From Bacillota bacterium (GTDB lineage Bacteria; Bacillota; Clostridia; Lachnospirales; Lachnospiraceae), in assembly GCA_023411215.1 (NCBI GenBank), contig JAEYOY010000019.1:1-64000 (forward strand): a stretch of 64,000 nt of DNA, written 5' to 3'. The notes beneath the pieces are model-generated. The model ran no database searches and was not told the origin of the DNA. It saw only the letters and a list, made by a program, of their open reading frames with translations. Positions 1-7,478 of this stretch are shown in pieces (within the stretch, counting starts at the first letter, position 1; every line of letters begins with the position of its first letter). A program made the position numbers and the translations under genes.

Positions 1-95
1 AGATTCTTTGCGCATTTTCCGATTCCCATCTCAGGGTGTTCTTTCCAATATCTTACTGCATCTTGTTTAAATTGCTCTGTGTACTGTATCGCCAT
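1..95 (-). CDS. IS3-family transposase OrfA, N-terminal part (runs off window)
   Basis: The minus strand reads MAIQYTEQFKQDAVRYWKEH and continues to the window edge, which is the usual opening of the helix-turn-helix OrfA of IS3/IS150-group elements. OrfA binds the element ends and is normally fused to the DDE catalytic OrfB by frameshifting. A GGAGG ribosome binding site lies about 8 bases before the ATG. Upstream, the minus strand carries GTTAGACA at 146-153, a motif common near the terminal inverted repeats of this group, so the element's end should lie around 150-170. Only about 31 codons are visible, so I cannot tell whether the element is intact. Confidence 0.75.
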   Translation of the reverse strand, partial: MAIQYTEQFKQDAVRYWKEHPEMGIGKCAKN

Positions 96-169
96 GTTCA
101 TTCCTCCAACTATTTTTATTATACTTAAATATTAGAAGAATTCCATGTCTAACTTGTACTATTTATATT

Positions 170-388
170 CTAGCACCAACCTTCAGAAAGAGCTTTAGTA
201 GATGGGAAAAACAATTCTGCTAGTACAGCATCGGTCTGGCTTTCAGAAATTGGCCAAGAGATGTCGAGCTCTTGGGCTTTCTTCAAAACTTTATTGACCG
301 TCTTCTTGGAAACACTGCAGCTGTAAGCAATGTTTTGTTGGCTGAATCCGAGGCTTGAAAGGCGTAGGATTTCGCGATATTTGGTCAT
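170..388 (-). pseudogene. Truncated IS21-family IstA transposase, N-terminal helix-turn-helix
   Basis: The 72-residue reading frame begins MTKYREILRLSSLGFSQQ and continues with the HTH region of IS21 IstA proteins (SVSKKTVNKVLKKAQE, residues 26-41). Full IstA proteins are about 400-500 residues and carry a DDE catalytic core. Here similarity stops after about residue 62 (AELFFP) and an unrelated tail ends in a stop codon. No istB follows. The break lies beside the end of the IS3-type element at the window start, so that insertion probably truncated it. It is non-functional as a transposase, though the DNA-binding part could still be made. Confidence 0.75.
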
Positions 389-545
389 GTGATGACCTCC
401 TTACAATGTATTTACACCGTATGATGTATAGATACATTATAAAGGAGTTATATAGACGGTTTCCATCATCGGAAAGACGGTTTCCGCCAAACCGGAATAG
501 CGGTTTCCTGTCACCGGACAGATGGTGTAATCAGTTCCGGATTAT
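389..545. repeat. IS21-type end region with multiple GGTTTCC repeats
   Basis: Upstream of the istA remnant, GGTTTCC occurs three times (458-464, 479-485, 502-508), spaced 21-23 bases, interleaved with inverted CCGGAA/CGGAAA words. IS21 elements carry several internal copies of a terminal repeat that bind IstA. The array fits the outer end of the element, which would lie to the right. I could not fix the terminal base or a target duplication. Confidence 0.55.
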
Positions 546-654
546 TCATATATTACCTATGTTTTGGGTGAAATGAAGAGAGAAGGGCAAAAGGCTATAT
601 AAAGATACGTTAGGAAAGCTTTTATCCTGCATAAGATATCAATAAAAGATTTAT

Positions 655-686
655 AGCGGATGCATAAAGAGCATCCGCTAATTTTT
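655..686. terminator. Hairpin terminator, GCGGATGC stem
   Basis: An AGCGGATGC / GCATCCGCT stem with a 7-base loop is followed on the plus strand by a run of six T. It sits 13 bases past the end of the ImmA/IrrE gene, so it may also stop minus-strand transcription, although the T-run favours the plus strand. Confidence 0.6.
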
Positions 687-698
687 TATATATGAATG

Positions 699-1493
699 TT
701 AATCAATATTATAAACAATGGCATAATTAAGTAATATGTATCCGGAGTTGTAATTTGGGTATTTAATAACTTCTTCCTTAATATAAACTTCATTCCACTT
801 ATTCTTAACCCATCCGAAAGAACTAATATTATTATTGCAATAATAGCTATCATTTCGTATAACTTCAAAATTATCAGAATCATAGAATGAAGTATTTGGG
901 ATACTACTATTTCTATCTATAAGTAGACAATTATAAATATCCCCAATGGACCTCATAATCCATTGAATCTTATCATCTTTTATATACATAAAGGCCATTG
1001 GTTCTTCTTGCATTTTCATTATTTTAATTGCGGCTGAAGGTATTGAAACGCCGTACTTATCTGATAATTTTACAATGTCTAATAAGGTCGTATGCTCCTC
1101 TTTTTTGAGAATGCTCTTAGGTAATAATATTTCGGAAGCAAAATAATCGGCCTCTTTCTCGTAAATAAGATTATTAATACTCTTTGAGGTTAGTAACTCA
1201 TCAACATTGCAATTATATATTGGCCTTAAATGATCTTTTATAAAATAATGTCCTAACTCATGGCCTATTGTAAAATTTATTCTACCTATACTTTTGATTG
1301 CTTTATTAATTAGGATTTTTTTTATACCCTTATAACACAAGAAGATGCCATCACATTGACCGGTATCGACAAACAACATTTCAATATTTAAGACGGAGAG
1401 TAGGTTGTCTAATTCTATGGGATATAAAATCTTATAATCTGAAACAACTTTCTCCGCTACTTTTGATAATTCCACTTCTCTAATTTGCTTCAT
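699..1493 (-). CDS. ImmA/IrrE-type metallo-endopeptidase domain protein
   Basis: The 264-residue protein carries the zinc-protease motif HELGH at residues 78-82 and the third-ligand region YEKEADYFASEILLP around 111-125, the signature of the ImmA/IrrE (COG2856) family. Known members cleave repressors (ImmA on the ICEBs1 repressor, IrrE on DdrO), and many are encoded in mobile or toxin-antitoxin loci. There is no helix-turn-helix here, so any DNA-binding partner would be separate. The gene overlaps the zinc-finger gene upstream by 14 bases and has an AGGTGA ribosome site inside that gene, so it is the last cistron of a three-gene operon. The C-terminal half (about 150-264) is not recognised. 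The family call is firm; the substrate is unknown. Confidence 0.85.
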   Translation of the reverse strand: MKQIREVELSKVAEKVVSDYKILYPIELDNLLSVLNIEMLFVDTGQCDGIFLCYKGIKKILINKAIKSIGRINFTIGHELGHYFIKDHLRPIYNCNVDELLTSKSINNLIYEKEADYFASEILLPKSILKKEEHTTLLDIVKLSDKYGVSIPSAAIKIMKMQEEPMAFMYIKDDKIQWIMRSIGDIYNCLLIDRNSSIPNTSFYDSDNFEVIRNDSYYCNNNISSFGWVKNKWNEVYIKEEVIKYPNYNSGYILLNYAIVYNID

Positions 1494-1929
1494 TCTTCAT
1501 ATCACCTATTATCTTTATGGTATCTCCAGTTAAAGATCCTTTTAGATTCCTAGCTGCTATTTCAAAACCTTCATCAAAGTTAAATGATTGAATATCTTTA
1601 GATAGAATAAATAATTTGCCATCAACAATAATCGGTTTTATTTTTTCTTTGTAAATTACATCATATATACCAGGATGCATATCAATAATATCCATAAATG
1701 AATCAGATACGTCTATAATATTTACGTCCCATTTCTTATCATAAACAATTCTGGTTAACTCTTGAGCTAAGATAGCAATACTTTCGTCTAAATAATATTC
1801 ATCAGGGTGGTCTTTGCATATAAGTTTGGGCATGTTAGGAAATATAATAGTTTTATCGAACCAATATCCATTAATATCTCCTCGAATTTCAGACAATTCC
1901 TTACCACATTCAATACAATTTCTCACCAT
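1480..1929 (-). CDS. YgiT/MqsA-like zinc-finger protein, possible antitoxin
   Basis: The 149-residue protein opens MVRNCIECGKELSEIRGDIN, with a CxxC pair at residues 5 and 8, and a second Cys/His pair follows (ICKDHPDEYY). This layout resembles YgiT-type zinc fingers, which form the N-terminal part of MqsA-like antitoxins and often lie beside DUF4258 genes. The rest is not recognised and no HTH is evident. The ATG at 1929 is preferred over an in-frame TTG 15 bases upstream because GGAGGAG lies 6 bases before it. Its ATG overlaps the DUF4258 stop codon as TAATG, so translation is coupled. The zinc-binding reading is fairly sure; an antitoxin role is inferred from context. Confidence 0.6.
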   Translation of the reverse strand: MVRNCIECGKELSEIRGDINGYWFDKTIIFPNMPKLICKDHPDEYYLDESIAILAQELTRIVYDKKWDVNIIDVSDSFMDIIDMHPGIYDVIYKEKIKPIIVDGKLFILSKDIQSFNFDEGFEIAARNLKGSLTGDTIKIIGDMKNEAN

Positions 1930-2285
1930 TATTTTCTCCTCCAATTATTATGATCTAAGATCCAAATATTTAAATCTGGATAATATGCTGTTACTAACAT
2001 ACCTGCATTGTTTTGGTATGCTACCACAGCAAAAAAAAGAGGTGGTAGGTTGGTAATATCTTGAAAAACGAATTTAATATCTCTTTCTTTAGTTTGAATT
2101 TCTATTAATGTACCCTTTTTTATTGCTTCTATGACATCAACGTATCTAATTCCCCTTTGAGATAGTTGTTTAAAAGCATGATCACTAGTTATCAACTTTC
2201 CATATTTTGCAAAATTTCGTATTGCAGTAATTTCTCTAGTATATTTTGTTACAAGTGATTTGTCCAGGGTGGTATTATTTGGCAT
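1929..2285 (-). CDS. DUF4258 domain protein, possible toxin
   Basis: The 118-residue protein contains the DUF4258 core: SDHAFKQLSQRGI (about residues 38-50), then VIEAIKKGTLIE, and a C-terminal strand region ending in WILDHNNWRRK. DUF4258 proteins are small, frequently lie next to YgiT-type zinc-finger genes, and are suspected to be RelE/MqsR-like toxins, though most are untested. The gene has a clean GGAGG ribosome site 7 bases before its ATG and is the first of three coupled genes. The order (candidate toxin, zinc finger, metallopeptidase) and the nearby broken transposons suggest a horizontally moved stress or addiction module. Toxicity is an inference. Confidence 0.7.
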   Translation of the reverse strand: MPNNTTLDKSLVTKYTREITAIRNFAKYGKLITSDHAFKQLSQRGIRYVDVIEAIKKGTLIEIQTKERDIKFVFQDITNLPPLFFAVVAYQNNAGMLVTAYYPDLNIWILDHNNWRRK

Positions 2286-2466
2286 CTTTTATCCTCCGCT
2301 GATTAATACATATAGATATCAAACGAATATCCGTTCTGTAATATTTTATACCTTCATGGCATGGATATCAAGAATAATTTACCAATATTGGAGAATTAAT
2401 GTAAAACATTTTTAATGTAATATAACCACATATTATCTAGTTGCATTCCCTGTTGCATTCCCAAGG

Positions 2467-2512
2467 CAAAAAAAGAAGGCTTCCAAAGTTGATTAAAACT
2501 CTGGAAGCCTTG
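2467..2512 (-). terminator. Terminator of tRNA-Leu(CAG)
   Basis: On the minus strand an AAGGCTTCCAGAG / CTTTGGAAGCCTT stem is followed by a run of T, 13 bases past the tRNA 3' end. Confidence 0.8.
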
Positions 2513-2524
2513 ACTTTTCAGTAA

Positions 2525-2608
2525 TGCAGTTGAGGGGACTTGAACCCCTACCCGGAAACCCGGACTAGAACCTGAATCTAGCGCGTATGCCAATTCCGCC
2601 ACAACTGC
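2525..2608 (-). tRNA. tRNA-Leu (anticodon CAG)
   Basis: The 84-nucleotide class II tRNA has acceptor arm GCAGTTG/CAACTGC, discriminator A, a TTCAAGT T-loop closed by GGGG/CCCC, a long variable arm, and anticodon loop TTCAGGT between CTAGA and TCTAG, giving CAG. The CCA end is not encoded. It differs at only about six positions from the tRNA-Leu at 24142-24225. Confidence 0.95.
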
Positions 2609-2721
2609 AAGGCATGTTCCATTACTACGGAACGAATTTGATTATAACATAATGCTTTTTTTATTTCAACAAGAAAATTAAAATGTTGTTCGAATTACGA
2701 ATACATAATTCTACAATATTA

Positions 2722-2901
2722 TTACTTCGCTTCCGATGGTTTGGAAGCAACCTTGGTTTTCTTTTGTTTTCGTGGTCTTTTACAGTACGGCTCGGGATAT
2801 TTTTTGTGCGTTTTATGATGTTCGATGCATTCCTCGCATTTGCCATAGCGCATGCACTTCTTGATGACACAGGGACAGGTGTCAGTTCCACATTCTAACA
2901 T
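2722..2901 (-). CDS. Small Cys-rich protein, 59 residues
   Basis: This short frame reads MLECGTDTCPCVIKKCMRYG and then KCEECIEHHKTHKKYPEPYC, followed by a Lys/Arg-rich tail. It has eight cysteines, spaced C4, C9, C11, C16, C22, C25 and C40 after the first, and three histidines, which suggests binding of one or two zinc ions or an iron-sulfur site. GGAGG stands 8 bases before the ATG, strongly supporting expression. I recall similar short CPC-x4-C proteins in clostridial genomes but no known function. It sits alone between two tRNA genes. A basic tail may bind nucleic acid; that is inference. Confidence 0.7.
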   Translation of the reverse strand: MLECGTDTCPCVIKKCMRYGKCEECIEHHKTHKKYPEPYCKRPRKQKKTKVASKPSEAK

Positions 2902-3084
2902 AGCGAATCCTCCAGCTGAATAGAATTAAGGTATCAGGTGGATACTATTATAGGATACATGTCTGGGAGGTGATAGTGTAGATGTATGGTAAATAAGTAA
3001 GAAGTAAACAGAAAAAATTAATTAAGTATTTCATAGAAAAGGTATTGACATTAATACTGCAACGTATTAAAATTGCTAATGTAT

Positions 3085-3156
3085 TCCTCGATAGCTCAAT
3101 GGTAGAGCACACGGCTGTTAACCGTGGGGTTGTAGGTTCGAGCCCTACTCGGGGAG
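3085..3156 (+). tRNA. tRNA-Asn (anticodon GTT)
   Basis: This 72-nucleotide cloverleaf has acceptor TCCTCGA/TCGGGGA with one G-T pair, D-arm GCTC/GAGC, anticodon stem CGGCT with loop TGTTAAC giving GTT, and T-arm GTAGG TTCGAGC CCTAC. The discriminator is G. CCA is not encoded. Confidence 0.93.
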
Positions 3157-3166
3157 TTATTTTTAT

Positions 3167-3258
3167 GTAAAAAGCTGTTTCAAATTATTATTCGTTGCAT
3201 GAGGGAGGCTGTTGCTTTTACCTCATTCTAGTAAAATGATTTGAAACAGCTTTTTTAC
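3167..3258 (+). terminator. Long-armed terminator after tRNA-Asn
   Basis: GTAAAAAGCTGTTTCAAAT pairs with ATTTGAAACAGCTTTTTTAC across a 53-base loop, ending in six T. It belongs to the CTGTTTCAAA terminator family seen again near 39360 and 61850. Confidence 0.7.
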
Positions 3259-3420
3259 ATATACTATGTGTTACGTGGCTTAGTCTGCCATTAGTTCTCC
3301 TGATGTACTCAGGCTCATTCGGTTTCTATCTGGTCAAAAGCGCAATGAGCGATAGAAGAGGAGTGGTTGTGTTGAATAATAAGTCGGTATTTTGGTAAAT
3401 CTAACCTTGAGGTGAAAACA

Positions 3421-4971
3421 ATGCAGACTATATGGAAAGAAAACGGTACCTTCGAGCGTGGTGGGATAGAACGGGGTGAATCCCTATGGGTTCAGGAGGA
3501 ATACCGCTATGATCAGAGTAATGTTAAGATAGCAAGACCTACTCTGATGGAGAATATCAGTATAGAGGTAGCCGTCCTCGGCGGCGGGTTGGCAGGAATA
3601 CTTACGGCATATCTCCTACAGGAGAGAGGAATACCGGTTGTGGTACTGGAATGTAATGAGGTAGGAAGTGGTATGACGAAGAACACCACAGCCAAGATAA
3701 CCTCCCAGCATGGCCTGATTTATAATAAGCTTTTAAGCTATAAGGGCGAAGAGAGGGCTTTGGAATATGCCACGGCTAATCAGAAGGCGATTGAGATGTA
3801 CGAGGAGATCATTAATCGCCGGCGAATTGATTGTGAGTTTGAATTTATGCCGAACTATATTTACTCCAAGGAGAATGAGAATAAGATTAATATGGAGGTA
3901 AAAGCGGCGAGGAAGCTGGGACTTCCGGCTGAATTAACAAAGGAAACAACCCTACCTTTCCCGGTGAAGGCGGCGATACGTTTTGATCGGCAGGCACAGT
4001 TCCACCCACTAAAATTCTTGGATGCGATTGCGAAGCAGCTTACCATCTATGAGAATACCAGAATAACTGAGATTCGTAGTGACGGAACGATCCTTACGGA
4101 TGGAGGAAGAGTGCGTGCCAAATCCATTGTGATAGCCACCCATTACCCATTTATTAATCGGCCGGGTTATTATTTTGTGAAGCTGCATCAGGAGAGATAT
4201 TATCTGTCCGCCCTAGAGGGTTGCTATACCGGAGCTGCCAAGCGGTTAGATGGCATGTATTTGGATGCCGATCCCCAGGGATTTTCTCTTCGAAATTACA
4301 AGGATCTTGTTATATTTGGAGCAATCAATCATAGAGCCGGAGAATATAAGCCAAAGGATGCTTACCGAAGGATAGAGGAGAGTGCCAGACGCTACTATCC
4401 TGAAGCGAAGGTAAAATATATGTGGTCAAATCAGGATTGTATGACTCCGGATTCCATTCCTTATATCGGAAGATATTCGGCATCAACACCAAATATCTAT
4501 GTGGCAACCGGCTTTAATATGTGGGGGATGTCGAGCTCTATGGTGTCGGGTATGATAATTAGTGACATGATCATGGGCAAAAATAATGAATATCGTAAGG
4601 TGTTCTATCCCAGACGGTTGATGTTCTCCGGCAGCAGGAAGATGCTGATGGATGTTGGTGTGATCTCAAATAGCCTGATATCAGAGAACTTTAAGATACC
4701 CCGTGATAGCCTGAAGGACATTAAGGTAGGACAGGCAGGTGTTATCAACAAGAACGGGCAGAAGTACGGAGTCTATCGTAAGACGGAGGATCAGTATTAT
4801 TTTATCTCGACCAAATGCCCGCATCTTGGCTGCAGCTTAGAGTGGAACCAGAATGAATTAACCTGGGATTGCCCCTGTCATGGCTCACGGTTTGACTACC
4901 AGGGAAGACTAATCAATAATCCTGCTATGAGAGACGCCTTTGATGTCTGTCAAAGAAGGAAGAAGAGCTGA
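3421..4971 (+). CDS. FAD-dependent oxidoreductase with C-terminal Rieske domain
   Basis: This DadA/glycine-oxidase-like flavoprotein has a Rossmann FAD motif (EVAVLGGGLAGILTAYLL, about residues 48-65) and a C-terminal [2Fe-2S] Rieske domain with both ligand pairs, CPHLGC and CPCHGS (about 464-492). The family transfers electrons between an amine or unknown organic substrate and the Rieske cluster; substrates are mostly unassigned. The ATG at 3421 is preferred because GAGGTG lies 7 bases upstream, although an in-frame GTG at 3412 exists. After the second Rieske motif the frame reads NNPAMRDAFDVCQRRKKS and stops. Many relatives run about 10-20 residues further, so the last strand may be altered. 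It is a monocistronic unit with its own terminator. Confidence 0.9.
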   Translation: MQTIWKENGTFERGGIERGESLWVQEEYRYDQSNVKIARPTLMENISIEVAVLGGGLAGILTAYLLQERGIPVVVLECNEVGSGMTKNTTAKITSQHGLIYNKLLSYKGEERALEYATANQKAIEMYEEIINRRRIDCEFEFMPNYIYSKENENKINMEVKAARKLGLPAELTKETTLPFPVKAAIRFDRQAQFHPLKFLDAIAKQLTIYENTRITEIRSDGTILTDGGRVRAKSIVIATHYPFINRPGYYFVKLHQERYYLSALEGCYTGAAKRLDGMYLDADPQGFSLRNYKDLVIFGAINHRAGEYKPKDAYRRIEESARRYYPEAKVKYMWSNQDCMTPDSIPYIGRYSASTPNIYVATGFNMWGMSSSMVSGMIISDMIMGKNNEYRKVFYPRRLMFSGSRKMLMDVGVISNSLISENFKIPRDSLKDIKVGQAGVINKNGQKYGVYRKTEDQYYFISTKCPHLGCSLEWNQNELTWDCPCHGSRFDYQGRLINNPAMRDAFDVCQRRKKS

Positions 4972-5034
4972 TATGCTGCCATAATACTTCATTTTGGGAG
5001 GAAGTGCTATAAAGGAATACAGGAAGCAGCATGG

Positions 5035-5063
5035 AAAGAGTGGGTGATCTCACTCTTTTTTTT
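5035..5063 (+). terminator. Terminator after the FAD/Rieske gene
   Basis: AAAGAGTG pairs with CACTCTTT around a short loop, followed by a run of eight or more T. Confidence 0.8.
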
Positions 5064-5147
5064 GCTGTTATTTATATATTCAATATTTCATTGATCTGGA
5101 GGATATTTGAACGATGGAACAATCACATTTGTTAGAAATGTCTAATA

Positions 5148-5195
5148 TTGACAATAAAAATCAGGCATTGTATAATAATAAAGCGATTTACTAAA
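5148..5195 (+). promoter_or_regulatory. Consensus promoter with TTTACTAAA operator-like site
   Basis: TTGACA at 5148-5153 and TATAAT at 5171-5176, separated by 17 bases, form a consensus sigma-A promoter. The near-symmetric TTTACTAAA at 5187-5195 lies just downstream of the expected start site. The same word (TTTAGTAAA, its reverse complement) recurs at 7342-7350 before rbsK. A LacI-type repressor is the first gene transcribed, so autoregulation through this site is a reasonable inference. Confidence 0.7.
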
Positions 5196-5231
5196 GTGTT
5201 TTCTGATTAAGTCCGGTGAGGAGATTTTTAA

Positions 5232-7163
5232 ATGACAATAAAGGATATTGCAACACTTGCGAATGTGTCTATTAGCACTGTTTCAAAAGTTTTGAATAAC
5301 AAAGATGCTGATATTAGCGAGGAGACAAGAAAAAAAGTACTAAAATATGTAAAGGAATATCAATATACGCCATATTCAAAGATAAAAGAAAACGCTTTCG
5401 GCAGATCTTATACATTCGGTTTGATTATTCCGAGAGATTATGAAAATAAGGATATTTTGATATCAAGTGTGGAGAAAACAGGAATAAAAAACGGATATCA
5501 TACATTGATTTATTTTACAATGACTGAGGAAGATGAAGAAAAATACGTACAGATGTTAACCAGCAAAAATATTGAAGCCATTCTTTTATACAGTATAGGA
5601 GATGCAAAAAAGGCGATCGATATTTTATGCAAAGAAAATATACCTTTGATCTTATTAAAAGAGGAAAAGGACGATAGATCTTCAGCCCAAGTATTTGTCG
5701 ATTACAAAGAAGCAGGCTATTTGGCCGCACATCATGTCATAAAAAACAATCATAGAAATATAGGACTTTTATTATGCAATAATGCAGAGAGTGACAACAT
5801 AAAGCAGGGATATATGAAAGCTCTTTATGAGAATGATATCTTATTCGACAACAGTAAGGTATTCGAAGGACAGGATGAATTGGATGCGGGAAACATAGGA
5901 ACTCATCAATTTATTAATATGAATATTACCGCTATTGTATGTGAAAATGAAAAAATAGCCTGTAGTGTTTATCAGACCTGCGGCAGTCATGGTTTACAAA
6001 TTCCGAAAGACATATCCGTTGTCTGTATAAACGGTATGGAATTGGCTAATATATTAAATCCTAAGCTGGATACTGTGGATTTGGCTATTGACGAAATTGG
6101 GAAAAATGCGGTTGAAGCAATGATTAACATAATAGAAAGCAAATTGCTTCCGAACAGCTGCAGTAAACAAGTTGATATATCGTTAATAAGGCGGGAAAGT
6201 GTTAGTGATCCTGCTAAAAACACCTATAATCAAAGCAGAAAAATCATTGTTGTCGGCAGTATGAATATGGATGTAACGATTAATGTCAACAGTTTACCTA
6301 CTGACGGAGAGACACTGATTTCGGACAATGTGGTATTATTACCCGGAGGCAAGGGAGCGAATCAAGCAGTCGGAGCGGGCAGGTTGGGTGGCTTGGTATA
6401 TGCGATTGGCTGCTTGGGAAATGATGATGACGGAAAGAAAATATATAATAATCTCGTGAAGAGTTCTGTTAAAACAGATGGTATCAATTTTGACCCTAAC
6501 TTACCGACGGGAAAAGCTTATATTAATGTTGCTAGAAACGGAGAAAGCACAATTGTTGTCTATCCGGGTGCAAATAACAGTCTGGATAAATACCAGATAA
6601 AAAGATACAAAGGATTATTTGAGGGTGCTGAATTTTGCCTGATCTCTATGGAAATCTCAAAAAAAACAGCTGAATATACAATTGATTTGTGTCAGGAGAC
6701 CGAAACAAAGGTTATAGTGAAACCATCCACAATAGAGACACTGGAAGATAAGATTTTGAAAAAAATAGATTATCTTGTACCTAACGAAAAAGAAATTCAC
6801 CGTTTGGTGAAGGGAGACGATTCGGTTTCACAAAAAGCGGAAGCATTGTTTAATAAAGGGGTAAAAAATGTTATTGTGACACTGGGGAGCAAGGGATGCT
6901 ATTTGAAAAACAAAGAATATTCAATCTCCCTTATGGCAGCTCCCTTCGAGGCTTTTGATACAACCGGTGCGGCGGATGCATTTATTAGTGCGCTGGCTGT
7001 GTTTTTGAGTGAAGGCAATGACTTGATTACTGCAATAAAGTTTGCTACGTATTCGGCAGGAATTAGTATCTCGAGGCTGGGTGCACAACCGTCCATGCCT
7101 GATCGAATGACACTTGATGTGTATCAGTATGATATCATAAATTCGACGAAAGAAGTGTTATAA
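5232..7163 (+). CDS. LacI-family regulator fused to a ribokinase-like PfkB kinase
   Basis: The 643-residue protein has a LacI DNA-binding head (MTIKDIATLANVSISTVSKV, residues 1-20, plus hinge to about 58), a periplasmic-binding-protein-like effector domain (about 60-325), then a complete ribokinase-type domain from about 336 (IIVVGSMNMDVTINVNSLPT) to the end. PfkB motif 1 is present as GGKGANQAVGAGRLGG. Motif 2 reads DTTGAADAF, so the usual GAGD anion hole has Ala for the third Gly while the catalytic Asp is kept. The frame is continuous with one strong ribosome site (GAGGAG), so the fusion is real. It may couple ribose sensing, phosphorylation and repression, or the kinase may act as an extra sensor. 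A separate intact rbsK follows. Confidence 0.88.
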   Translation: MTIKDIATLANVSISTVSKVLNNKDADISEETRKKVLKYVKEYQYTPYSKIKENAFGRSYTFGLIIPRDYENKDILISSVEKTGIKNGYHTLIYFTMTEEDEEKYVQMLTSKNIEAILLYSIGDAKKAIDILCKENIPLILLKEEKDDRSSAQVFVDYKEAGYLAAHHVIKNNHRNIGLLLCNNAESDNIKQGYMKALYENDILFDNSKVFEGQDELDAGNIGTHQFINMNITAIVCENEKIACSVYQTCGSHGLQIPKDISVVCINGMELANILNPKLDTVDLAIDEIGKNAVEAMINIIESKLLPNSCSKQVDISLIRRESVSDPAKNTYNQSRKIIVVGSMNMDVTINVNSLPTDGETLISDNVVLLPGGKGANQAVGAGRLGGLVYAIGCLGNDDDGKKIYNNLVKSSVKTDGINFDPNLPTGKAYINVARNGESTIVVYPGANNSLDKYQIKRYKGLFEGAEFCLISMEISKKTAEYTIDLCQETETKVIVKPSTIETLEDKILKKIDYLVPNEKEIHRLVKGDDSVSQKAEALFNKGVKNVIVTLGSKGCYLKNKEYSISLMAAPFEAFDTTGAADAFISALAVFLSEGNDLITAIKFATYSAGISISRLGAQPSMPDRMTLDVYQYDIINSTKEVL

Positions 7164-7194
7164 TGTAATAATACAAACACGGTTGTATGGGAAT

Positions 7195-7249
7195 CAATAA
7201 TGGTATGATTAAGAGCAGGATTGCTCGGTATCATACTATTATTTTTTTT
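7195..7249 (+). terminator. Terminator after the LacI-kinase fusion gene
   Basis: GGTATGAT pairs with ATCATACT, with an inner GAGCA/TGCTC stem, followed by a run of eight T. Confidence 0.8.
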
Positions 7250-7322
7250 GCCAAAAACACTGTCCCATTCTTACCTGACATGATTTCTGCTTCGTCAAAG
7301 ACCTATGGTTGTCTCTATCTGA

Positions 7323-7448
7323 TTGACAAATGATAAACAATTTTAGTAAATGGATTAATATACATGATTACATAAATAGAGATTGACATATAGAAAATAT
7401 ATGGTAACATAATTTTAAGAAAATAATTTCGGAAAGTGTTTTAGTAAT
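7323..7448 (+). promoter_or_regulatory. rbsK promoter region with two TTTAGTAA sites
   Basis: TTGACA occurs at 7323-7328 and 7383-7388. The second is followed 16 bases later by TAACAT (7405-7410) as a likely -10. TTTAGTAAA lies at 7342-7350 and TTTAGTAAT at 7440-7448, matching the site before the LacI-kinase gene in reverse orientation. This suggests that the fused regulator also controls rbsK. Confidence 0.55.
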
Positions 7449-7478
7449 GGAAAATGCACAATGGAAGGAAGGTAAGCG

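Noticed and set aside
1814..2056. 80-residue plus-strand frame
   Set aside because: It lies antisense to the coupled zinc-finger and DUF4258 genes and has no ribosome site.
2396..2602. 68-residue frame MAELAYALDSGSSPGFRVGV on the minus strand
   Set aside because: It is the well-known false protein that arises by reading through a tRNA-Leu gene (2525-2608) and its terminator.
2661..2898. Two frames of 71-76 residues
   Set aside because: They are shadows of the 59-residue Cys-rich gene, which has the strong ribosome site and cysteine pattern.
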